The translations under genes and the position numbers were made by a program. Of a stretch of 30,801 bases of DNA, positions 24,987 through 30,113 are shown one piece after another (the first letter of the stretch is position 1; every line of letters starts with the position of its first letter). Source of the stretch: a virus; IMG/VR virus record IMGVR_UViG_3300042373_000145, positions 1-30,801 of that record, one strand, 5' to 3'. The notes below the pieces were generated by a model. The model was not told the DNA's origin. It was given only the letters and a program-made list of their open reading frames with translations, and searched no databases.

Positions 24987-25024
24987 GAAAAAAAAATCCC
25001 CTGAGCTCGTTTGCAAAGGGGATC
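24987..25024 (-). terminator. Terminator after the DnaA-like gene
   Basis: The stem ATCCCCT/AGGGGAT (25023-25017 and 25002-24996) with a 14-nt loop is followed by nine T's on the minus strand. It sits about 25 nt after the stop at 25049 and closes the early operon before the iteron block. Confidence 0.88.
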
Positions 25025-25048
25025 TTTTCGTAAGTATAATAATAATAA

Positions 25049-25429
25049 TCAAATATGACTCTCCAAATTTAGTTCTTTATAAAGATTATTTCTCAATCTA
25101 AACTTAATTTTTTTCAACACTGGGATTGAGTAACATCCCATGATGTCATCAACCAGGTTGTAATTATGATCTAAATTTTCAAATAATAATCTCTCCTGTT
25201 CAGTGTGCTGAATGTAGATGCTGTCATTGATTGACATAAAATCTTTGTGAATCTTGATGCCATACATGATAGTTGCATGGTCTTTTTTGAATATCTTACC
25301 TATCTCCTGTAATGTTAATCCATTGTTGCGAAGTAAGTTTGATAAGTAAAATCTTTTGTAAACCAAATGCCGGTATCTATCCTTTGAGTTCAATTTATTG
25401 TCTTCAATATACTGTATTATCTCTTCCAT
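25049..25429 (-). CDS. DnaA domain IV-like DNA-binding protein (126 aa)
   Basis: Residues about 15-65 match the DnaA C-terminal DNA-binding domain: 'RYRHLVYKRFYLSNLLRNNGLTLQEIGKIFKKDHATIMYGIKIHKDF', with the DnaA signature seen as DHATIMYG at 50-57 (DHSTV in DnaA). The AAA+ domain is absent, so it cannot be an initiator by itself. It may recruit host DnaA, bind the adjacent repeats, or repress. The C-terminal half is helical and unassigned. It starts 13 nt before the end of a micropeptide gene. Confidence 0.82.
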   Translation of the reverse strand: MEEIIQYIEDNKLNSKDRYRHLVYKRFYLSNLLRNNGLTLQEIGKIFKKDHATIMYGIKIHKDFMSINDSIYIQHTEQERLLFENLDHNYNLVDDIMGCYSIPVLKKIKFRLRNNLYKELNLESHI

Positions 25430-25500
25430 ATTTTTCCTGTTATAATCATAATTAAACCAACTGCAACCAGTAGCAGTGCCATCTTTGCCTCCTCAGCCAT
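25417..25500 (-). CDS. One-helix membrane micropeptide (27 aa)
   Basis: ATG at 25500 and TAA at 25417-25419 encode a 27-residue peptide: a short charged start (MAEEAKM), a hydrophobic helix 'ALLLVAVGLIMIITG' and a basic end (KIWKR). It overlaps the preceding gene by 8 nt and the DnaA-like gene by 13 nt, filling what would otherwise be a gap. A similar micropeptide lies at 27870-27968. Positive-outside charge and size suggest a membrane-acting small protein. No family is assigned. Confidence 0.55.
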   Translation of the reverse strand: MAEEAKMALLLVAVGLIMIITGKIWKR

Positions 25501-25921
25501 TTGTCACCTCCTCTACTTTGTAACCATTTTGCAGATACCATTCAAGAGTACTCCATTCCTCTTGATCATATCCAGGATCATAAAGATATCCTTCATTGTT
25601 TAACTTGCAATGCCACCAATAACCGCCTTCCTCTTCCATGGTATCTGGGAACCAAACTCTGTAATGTTTGTGGCCATTTTTAATTGGTAAGTGAAAATTG
25701 TTTTTAAAATATTCTCTTGCATCTTTGATGGACCATGTTGGATCATCATCTGTTGCAAATTCAACTCCTTTCAAAAATCCGTTGATTGTTTGAACTTCCT
25801 CCATTTTAAGAAACTTCCAAAACTGATTGACAAACTGTCTACCCTTTTCAGTGTGGATATCAAATAATGATGGATGCAATATCTCTAATTCAGAGAATAC
25901 TTGTTGTAATACTGTTTTCAT
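25493..25921 (-). CDS. Hypothetical protein (142 aa)
   Basis: This is a soluble acidic protein with many Trp/Tyr residues ('YRVWFPDTMEEEGGYWWHC', 'EEWSTLEWYLQNGYKVEE'). It starts one base after the TAA of a micro-ORF (TAATATG) and ends 8 nt inside the micropeptide gene. No motif is recognised; its place among early genes suggests host takeover or a regulatory function. Confidence 0.68.
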   Translation of the reverse strand: MKTVLQQVFSELEILHPSLFDIHTEKGRQFVNQFWKFLKMEEVQTINGFLKGVEFATDDDPTWSIKDAREYFKNNFHLPIKNGHKHYRVWFPDTMEEEGGYWWHCKLNNEGYLYDPGYDQEEWSTLEWYLQNGYKVEEVTNG

Positions 25922-25922
25922 A

Positions 25923-25994
25923 TTAACTAAATTTAATTGTGTAATAAATAGCTTTCCATGCTAAGACTAAACGTGTTGGATTTGTTATTTGCAT
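25923..25994 (-). CDS. Micro-ORF (23 aa) filling a gene gap
   Basis: The ATG at 25994 lies within the duplicated 23-base junction sequence (AGAATAGAATG) and the TAA at 25923-25925 is one base before the next ATG. The peptide (start 'MQITNPTRLVLAWKAIYY') is basic and hydrophobic. It is supported only by its exact fit between two genes. Confidence 0.4.
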   Translation of the reverse strand: MQITNPTRLVLAWKAIYYTIKFS

Positions 25995-26014
25995 TCTATT
26001 CTGATTTAAAGGTT
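25992..26014. repeat. 23-base direct repeat, copy 1
   Basis: The 23 bases starting CATTCTATTC and ending TTTAAAGGTT are identical to 26596-26618. On the minus strand both copies read AACCTTTAAATCAG then AATAGAATG, so they carry the end of one gene and the start codon of the next. The copy suggests an old duplication of a gene-junction segment or a shared translation-start signal. Confidence 0.85.
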
Positions 26015-26203
26015 AATTATTTCTTGTTTTACTTGTTGCCAGTACTCTGTAAGATAAATATCAAATTGAGTAAATCCATCATTGTTCAATATTTCATCAA
26101 CTGCAATTAATGCACATTGTTTGGCTTCATTAATATTTGAATTACCTGTTGAATGTGGTAGAAAATTATCAATCAATTCTTTTGCTTTTTCTTTTGGTGT
26201 CAT
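26006..26203 (-). CDS. Small conserved protein (65 aa), paralog of the gene at 21243-21455
   Basis: The three shared blocks are 'MTPKEKAKELIDNF', 'AKQCALIAVDEIL' and 'YWQQVKQEIINL'. The protein is helical and family members are frequent in Bacteroidetes phages; the function is unknown. It overlaps the preceding gene as ATGA and its stop lies in the duplicated 23-base junction. Confidence 0.75.
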   Translation of the reverse strand: MTPKEKAKELIDNFLPHSTGNSNINEAKQCALIAVDEILNNDGFTQFDIYLTEYWQQVKQEIINL

Positions 26204-26598
26204 ATTCTATTCTCATTTTTTTGTTCTACAATTTCAATTAAATTAGCTAGACAGGCTGTTTGTGCTTCTTCATAGCTTTTAAATGATGAGCCTGTGTAGG
26301 TATCATTAAATCCATCTAAAACTTCAAGAATTTCATAATCGTAAAGATTTTCGGAAAGGTCTTGAATATCTACCCTGTGATGTATTTTATACTTCTCTCT
26401 AAACCATCTAAATGCTTGTTGCCAAGTTGGTGCTAAAATATAATCTTCCTCTCCTTCCAAAAAATCTATTGTTGCTAATTGAATATCAATTTTCTTATAT
26501 TCTTCTTGTTCTGTGTACCAATATCCAAAACAAGGCTCATCAAATCCAAGTTGCTTCATCTTTAAAGCTAACTCATAAGGTACAAATTCTTTTTCCAT
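26200..26598 (-). CDS. Hypothetical protein (132 aa)
   Basis: I choose ATG 26598 (MEKEFVPYEL), two bases from the TAG of the gene upstream; the frame is open to 26685, but that part is inside the neighbour. The pattern 'KMKQLGFDEPCFGYW' and 'TWQQAFRWFREKYKIHH' recalls a common Bacteroidetes phage family of unknown function. It ends in an ATGA overlap. Confidence 0.7.
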   Translation of the reverse strand: MEKEFVPYELALKMKQLGFDEPCFGYWYTEQEEYKKIDIQLATIDFLEGEEDYILAPTWQQAFRWFREKYKIHHRVDIQDLSENLYDYEILEVLDGFNDTYTGSSFKSYEEAQTACLANLIEIVEQKNENRI

Positions 26599-26618
26599 TC
26601 TATTCTGATTTAAAGGTT
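26596..26618. repeat. 23-base direct repeat, copy 2
   Basis: This is the exact copy of 25992-26014. It contains the start codon at 26598 and the TAG of the gene ending at 26600. A related AGAATAGAAT also lies at the start of the gene at 26203, giving three use sites in 600 bp. Confidence 0.85.
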
Positions 26619-26803
26619 TCGTTGTAGTATTGTTCTGGTTGATAACATTGAGAACCATAATCATTGCTCCCTTGATTATAAGCATCCATTATCTGCTCTT
26701 CAAACATTTTATTGGCTTGTTCAATTATTGGTTCATCCATTTGAATTGTTAATCCAGTTAGTTTATTTATTTCTTTAACCAACCATTCTACTGATGTTTT
26801 CAT
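26600..26803 (-). CDS. Small hypothetical protein (67 aa)
   Basis: This is a short helical protein ('SVEWLVKEINKLTGLTI', 'IIEQANKMFEEQIMDAYNQG') of a type seen in many phages of the phylum. It overlaps its upstream neighbour by 4 nt (ATGA). No function is known. Confidence 0.68.
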   Translation of the reverse strand: MKTSVEWLVKEINKLTGLTIQMDEPIIEQANKMFEEQIMDAYNQGSNDYGSQCYQPEQYYNETFKSE

Positions 26804-27045
26804 GATAATCTCTTTTGTTCGTTAATACCTTTGAATAGTTCAGAGCTTGACTCAATCATGCCGGTGGCCTTGATGTAATCAACCTCAATCTTTGCACTCT
26901 GGATGATAACAGATCCAATTGTTGCCACTGCCTGTGCCTTTTCAATTTCCTTATTAAGCTCCTCCATTGTGAGCTCATCATTATCTAATCTCTCTAATGC
27001 TGAGAATAAGTGATCTCTAAGATCATTGATTTTGTTTCGTGCCAT
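26800..27045 (-). CDS. Conserved phage protein (81 aa)
   Basis: The protein is a helical, acidic protein with the pattern 'INDLRDHLFSALERL' and 'ATIGSVIIQSAKIEVDYIKATG', a recurrent small family in Bacteroidetes phages. It overlaps the HNH gene by 23 nt and the next gene by 4 nt. Its function is unknown. Confidence 0.72.
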   Translation of the reverse strand: MARNKINDLRDHLFSALERLDNDELTMEELNKEIEKAQAVATIGSVIIQSAKIEVDYIKATGMIESSSELFKGINEQKRLS

Positions 27046-27640
27046 TGATTTTCTTTTTTAGTTTACTATTTAATTTCATTACTTCCTGGATCTCTGCCGG
27101 GAATCTTTGTATTGTGTTGAGCTCCATGTTGCCAGATTGATGTAACATCTCAAGGTTGTTAATATCCCAATTCATTGTATTACCATCTTTGAATCTAATG
27201 ATATGACATGGAGGGATTGGTCCATTGTGTTGCTCCCATACTACTCGATGCATCAACCTCCAATCTCTATCTTTGATTTTGATGTAAGCATAATTCCTGC
27301 CCTCTTTATCCATCCTCCAATTGATTGTGCCAACAGGCTGTGTGTTGTGAGGCTTGCCACCTTTTTTGAACATGGTATTTTTAACTCTCTCGTAAACATC
27401 TGAGCTCATTGGAACACCTTTGTTATGAGGAGTATCACCTTTTTTGAATCTGGTATTTTTACCACGCTCTTTAAGATCTGCCCATCCAGGTTGATGTGTT
27501 CTAATATACTCATCTGTTTTGTTTAATCCCATTGAATAGGCTCTATTGTAAACCTGCCTAATTGAGATATTCAGATCACGTGCAATCAAATCTGTTGGCT
27601 CATGTGGATAACGCTGTCTAATGTGGTCATTGATTATCAT
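27023..27640 (-). CDS. HNH endonuclease with HTH and NUMOD-like motifs (205 aa)
   Basis: The C-terminal half has the HNH core: 'LMHRVVWEQHNGPIP' (H131), 'CHIIRFKDGNTMNWDINNLEML' (H146, N154, N158-N162). The N-terminus 'DLIARDLNISIRQVYNRAYSMGL' is a helix-turn-helix, and two 'FKKG-PHN' repeats (residues 65-73 and 91-99) are NUMOD-like DNA-contact motifs. This is the make-up of free-standing homing endonucleases of phages, which cut related genomes and spread. It could instead serve in packaging or nicking. Residue order is intact. Confidence 0.85.
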   Translation of the reverse strand: MIINDHIRQRYPHEPTDLIARDLNISIRQVYNRAYSMGLNKTDEYIRTHQPGWADLKERGKNTRFKKGDTPHNKGVPMSSDVYERVKNTMFKKGGKPHNTQPVGTINWRMDKEGRNYAYIKIKDRDWRLMHRVVWEQHNGPIPPCHIIRFKDGNTMNWDINNLEMLHQSGNMELNTIQRFPAEIQEVMKLNSKLKKKINGTKQNQ

Positions 27641-27652
27641 ATCCTCTCTATT

Positions 27653-27868
27653 TTAATGATTAGTTTCTCCCAAACATTGCTCATCCTTCGAGCCTCCCAT
27701 TCTGCATCTGCTTTGACAGTCTTTTCTAATATCCTCCATGCTCCTCCGATGTAACCTCGATAACGTACTTTCCACATAATTCAATGCTTTTAAATAATTA
27801 ATGTATCTATCCATGTCAAAGTGATCCCATCCATTGACATATGCCAGTGTAATTTTAGGCTCTCTCAT
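27653..27868 (-). CDS. Small hypothetical protein (71 aa)
   Basis: I choose ATG 27868 (MREPKI), one base after the TAG of the micropeptide gene; a TTG nine bases upstream is also in frame. The protein has a helical middle ('DRYINYLKALNYVESTLSRLHRRSMEDIRKDCQSRC') and Cys pairs near the end. Function is unknown. Confidence 0.62.
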   Translation of the reverse strand: MREPKITLAYVNGWDHFDMDRYINYLKALNYVESTLSRLHRRSMEDIRKDCQSRCRMGGSKDEQCLGETNH

Positions 27869-27869
27869 G

Positions 27870-27968
27870 CTATCCAATTAAACCGATGTATATAAACACA
27901 CCTGTAAATAATAATAATGCACCAGAAACGATTAAAATATCTCTTATGGCTTTTTGATCTTGGCTCAT
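27870..27968 (-). CDS. One-helix membrane micropeptide (32 aa)
   Basis: ATG at 27968 overlaps the stop of the zinc-knuckle gene as ATGA, and the TAG at 27870-27872 is followed one base later by the next ATG. The peptide has a charged start (MSQDQKAIRD) and a hydrophobic helix 'ILIVSGALLLFTGVFIYIGLI'. Size and topology resemble the micropeptide at 25417-25500. It would be missed by a 60-codon cut-off. Confidence 0.6.
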   Translation of the reverse strand: MSQDQKAIRDILIVSGALLLFTGVFIYIGLIG

Positions 27969-28327
27969 GCTAATTGATTTTTAAGATTAACTAAATGACT
28001 TTCTAATCTTGCAAGGCCACGAGCTTGTGTATTAAGTTTGTTCTTATACTTAGGCAGTAACTCATAGAACATTCCTTTACTTAGGTCTTTTAATGTGTCA
28101 GATGTCAATCTAATGCGAGTCAACATTCCATCAATCATGTACTCAACATCCTCAATTCTGCAATAAAATTTAATGATTTCCTCCTCATCCTCAATCTGGC
28201 CCTCACCATGACACTCCTCACATGTTACTGAATAGTCATAAGATGGACACTCATCCCATGAGTCATTTGCTGCAATTGTTCCACTGCCACAGCAAGTGTT
28301 ACATTCTTTGATAAATTCTTTTTTCAT
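27965..28327 (-). CDS. Zinc-knuckle protein, DnaJ-like CxxCxGxG (120 aa)
   Basis: Two CXXCXGXG motifs are present: 'CNTCCGSGTI' (residues 9-18) and 'CEECHGEGQI' (about 35-44), the zinc-binding pattern of DnaJ and related small proteins. The J-domain is absent, so it is not a co-chaperone itself. The C-terminal 70 residues are helical ('KFYCRIEDVEYMIDGMLTRIRL', 'LARLESHLVNLKNQLA'). It may bind zinc and mediate protein or DNA contact in the early phase. Confidence 0.78.
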   Translation of the reverse strand: MKKEFIKECNTCCGSGTIAANDSWDECPSYDYSVTCEECHGEGQIEDEEEIIKFYCRIEDVEYMIDGMLTRIRLTSDTLKDLSKGMFYELLPKYKNKLNTQARGLARLESHLVNLKNQLA

Positions 28328-28389
28328 ACTTGATTTGTTATTGATTATTTATTAAATGTGCGTTGTCAAGCCGCACCCCTTGATATTTA

Positions 28390-28590
28390 TTATTTTGACA
28401 ATCTTAATTCTGTTACTTTAACATCTTCAATCAAACAAGTTGATAAAAACTCACTTGAATATTTTGCCAAAAATGGTAGTGTTAATGGAAGTACTTTGTA
28501 AAAATCTGATAAACTTTTACAATCATAAAGAGAAATTGATAAATCCATGTAATCATTTCTCATTTCTTTTCTGTTAATAGCTGTTTTCAT
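28390..28590 (-). CDS. First early gene, small hypothetical protein (66 aa)
   Basis: The gene starts about 20 nt after the predicted transcription start of the promoter at 28616-28646. The protein is 66 residues, helical with a hydrophobic middle ('FYKVLPLTLPFLAKYSSEFL'), not clearly membrane-spanning. An inhibitor or anti-host function is possible for a gene in this first position, but nothing in the sequence shows it. Confidence 0.68.
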   Translation of the reverse strand: MKTAINRKEMRNDYMDLSISLYDCKSLSDFYKVLPLTLPFLAKYSSEFLSTCLIEDVKVTELRLSK

Positions 28591-28615
28591 ATCTGATTTG
28601 TTAATTATTATAGGA

Positions 28616-28646
28616 CAAAGTTAATATCTTTTTTCATATATGCAAA
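28616..28646 (-). promoter_or_regulatory. Strong early promoter
   Basis: The minus strand carries TTTG (28646-28643), a 19-nt spacer and TAACTTTG (28623-28616). Its sequence matches the ERF promoter at 26 of 33 bases, so both are probably used by the same host sigma factor. It drives the early gene string from 28590 to the terminator at 25 kb. Confidence 0.87.
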
Positions 28647-28705
28647 TAATTGAACAAAATAAATATTAACATTTGATTGTTGATAAGTGTCGATTAGATA
28701 AACAT

Positions 28706-28745
28706 ATGTCTAAACTATGTCTAAATAATGTCTAAAATTAGACAT
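28706..28745. repeat. Three 11-bp-phased ATGTCTAAA repeats plus an inverted copy
   Basis: ATGTCTAAA begins at 28706, 28717 and 28728, exactly 11 bp apart, close to one helical turn, so bound proteins would sit on one face of the DNA. The inverted TTAGACAT follows at 28738-28745. The array lies 60-100 bp upstream of the early promoter -33 box. It is likely an operator or iteron array. Confidence 0.75.
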
Positions 28746-28770
28746 AAAAAAGCCCCCTTAATGGAGGCTT
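28745..28770 (-). terminator. Terminator D (8-bp stem, six T's)
   Basis: AAGCCTCC/GGGGGCTT on the minus strand (8 bp with one G-U pair), loop ATTAA, followed by TTTTTT. It is the last and clearest terminator before the early promoter region. Confidence 0.88.
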
Positions 28771-28773
28771 AGA

Positions 28774-28794
28774 CCTATGACCCCAGATCATAGG
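28774..28794 (-). ncRNA. Hairpin C between terminators
   Basis: CCTATGA/TCATAGG pairs with a 7-nt loop (TCTGGGG on the minus strand). No T-run follows, so it is a structural stem, possibly part of a processed RNA. Confidence 0.55.
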
Positions 28795-28803
28795 GGGGCG
28801 TAA

Positions 28804-28847
28804 AAGACTTACTCTGAGCGGGCAGTTCTAATGGGATGCCGAGTAAG
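28804..28847 (-). terminator. Hairpin B, nested stem with short T-run
   Basis: The outer stem CTTACTC/GAGTAAG (28847-28841 with 28814-28808) encloses GGCA/TGCC, and the minus strand continues TCTTTTACG. It may be a weak terminator. GTTCTAATGG in its loop recurs at 28930-28939. Confidence 0.55.
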
Positions 28848-28848
28848 T

Positions 28849-28907
28849 AAAAAAACCTGCTAAGTGTGGGCGACCAGGGACTCCCTAATCCTTTAACCAT
28901 AGCAGGT
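28849..28907 (-). terminator. Terminator A after the lysis operon
   Basis: ACCTGCTA/TAGCAGGT (28907-28900 with 28862-28855) forms an 8-bp stem enclosing AGGGA/TCCCT, followed by seven T's. It lies 46 nt after the stop of the last lysis gene. Confidence 0.82.
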
Positions 28908-28953
28908 ATATTACAATGATCCGGTAACTGTTCTAATGGTAAGTATCCAGATA

Positions 28954-29241
28954 CTATTTCCCTACCTTGAAACGTCTTAAAATGAACTTAACTACTCTTT
29001 TTGCGATGACTTTCCAAAGACCACCTTTGGAATCGACTTTCACCTCCACCCCTTCGGCAGTCTTGGAAATTTCAATATCTATATTTTTACCATCTAATTT
29101 AAACTCTTTGTTAATCTCATCTTTGATGTATGAGATGTCCACATTCTTAGTGTCAACATCCAGCTTGATGTTGGTTCCATCCTTTTCAAGGTTGATGTCT
29201 ACATTATCAGTGTCAATTTTGACTGTTTTTTTCTTTGCCAT
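28954..29241 (-). CDS. Small protein with cationic amphipathic C-terminal helix (95 aa), lysis accessory candidate
   Basis: Residues 1-70 are beta-rich, with a repeated alternating pattern ('VKIDTDNVDINL', 'IKLDVDTKNVDI', 'FKLDGKNIDIEI', 'VEVKVDSKG'). Residues about 73-95 ('GLWKVIAKRVVKFILRRFKV') form a helix with L/W/I/V/F on one face and K/R at positions 3, 7, 11, 15 and 18, net charge about +7, as in membrane-disrupting peptides. The gene is 7 nt after the endolysin and ends the lysis operon. Outer-membrane disruption (disruptin-like) is a hypothesis; no signal peptide is visible. Confidence 0.7.
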   Translation of the reverse strand: MAKKKTVKIDTDNVDINLEKDGTNIKLDVDTKNVDISYIKDEINKEFKLDGKNIDIEISKTAEGVEVKVDSKGGLWKVIAKRVVKFILRRFKVGK

Positions 29242-29248
29242 AACTATT

Positions 29249-29623
29249 TTATTTACTCCATCTTGCTTTTACGTTCCTGTGGTCATAATGCACCCAAGTG
29301 GAATAAGTACCTAATCCGCCCTCTTCCATCTTACCAGCTGCAATAAGTTTCTCAATTACAGCGGCAACCTCTTTTGGAGTCATGCCAGCAATCTTAAAGT
29401 CAGCTGCCTCACCTGTGATATGACGTGAACTTTTTACTCCACCAACTTTTGCATTGTGTTCTGGTGATCTGTATCCACTTGTAATCTTAATTGGTTTTTT
29501 TACCTCATCTCTAAGGATCTGCAGATTGTTTGCCAGTGCCTGGATGTTTCTCAATACAGTTTCACTCAAAGCAAATCCATGCTTGTTGAACTCTGATAAG
29601 TTAAAGTTAGTTGTCAGTTGCAT
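29249..29623 (-). CDS. Endolysin, M15 family D,D/L,D-peptidase (124 aa)
   Basis: The zinc site is complete: 'SSRHITGEAADF' gives H68 and D75, and 'WVHYDH' gives H112, the SxHxxGxAxD and WxHxD motifs of peptidase M15 (DD-carboxypeptidase fold). It cleaves peptide stems of peptidoglycan and acts as a lysin. The protein is compact, without signal peptide or wall-binding domain, so it needs a holin or membrane defect to escape. It lies between a holin candidate and the cationic protein. Confidence 0.93.
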   Translation of the reverse strand: MQLTTNFNLSEFNKHGFALSETVLRNIQALANNLQILRDEVKKPIKITSGYRSPEHNAKVGGVKSSRHITGEAADFKIAGMTPKEVAAVIEKLIAAGKMEEGGLGTYSTWVHYDHRNVKARWSK

Positions 29624-29625
29624 AA

Positions 29626-29877
29626 TTATTTTTTTGCTAATATACGCTTTTTAGTATCAATCACAGCAACAGTGTCATTCTTTATAATCGGAGCTTGTGG
29701 CTGTTTCTCTTCAATAGGTTTTCTGTTATAATACTCATTCTTATCTAAGCAGTTATACAAGCGAGCTTTAACATCCTGCACCTCGAAGTGAGTATAAGCC
29801 AACCACATGGCAAGGACTCCCACAGCTCCCTGCTTTTTAATTATTTCTATGAATTGAGTGATAGGTAACATTTTCAT
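29626..29877 (-). CDS. Holin candidate, BhlA/UviB-like (83 aa)
   Basis: One hydrophobic helix at about residues 17-33 ('GAVGVLAMWLAYTHFEV') follows a short polar start ('ITQFIEIIKKQ'), and a charged helical tail follows ('ARLYNCLDKNEYYNR', then a Lys/Pro-rich end). This matches BhlA/UviB-type holin-like proteins. It lies 2 nt before the endolysin gene and 4-nt overlaps the gene upstream (ATGA). Confidence 0.72.
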   Translation of the reverse strand: MKMLPITQFIEIIKKQGAVGVLAMWLAYTHFEVQDVKARLYNCLDKNEYYNRKPIEEKQPQAPIIKNDTVAVIDTKKRILAKK

Positions 29878-30110
29878 TTGACTTCATACTTTGGTAGTTC
29901 GACATTGTTAACCCAGTCAATGATGTCCTGATCATTCCAGTCAGATGCATATGTATATCCTGCAAAGTCAACACCAAATATTGCAGATGGAGTTGTCAGT
30001 AATACATTTGCTGTACATGTTTTATCAATGATATTATCAACAACTGTTGTCACAGTTACTGTTGGATTGATAATTTCTACGTTGAATTGAGGGAATTTAT
30101 AAGTTGCCAT
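29874..30110 (-). CDS. Small tail/lysis junction protein (78 aa)
   Basis: This is a beta-rich small protein ('NVEIINPTVTVTTVVDNIID', 'IDWVNNVELPKYEVK') common after the tail-tip genes of Bacteroidetes phages. There is no membrane helix. It overlaps the holin candidate by 4 nt. Function is unknown; it may be a minor virion protein. Confidence 0.7.
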   Translation of the reverse strand: MATYKFPQFNVEIINPTVTVTTVVDNIIDKTCTANVLLTTPSAIFGVDFAGYTYASDWNDQDIIDWVNNVELPKYEVK

Positions 30111-30113
30111 AAT

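Larger units (their letters stand above)
28591..28953. other. 363-bp late/early intergenic block: terminators, phased repeats, promoter
   Basis: There is no gene here. In transcription order the block holds a cluster of four hairpins (28907-28745) that closes the lysis operon, three phased TTTAGACAT repeats with an inverted copy (28745-28706), an A/T-rich spacer, and the early promoter (28646-28616). It is the genome's main transcription boundary. Confidence 0.8.
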
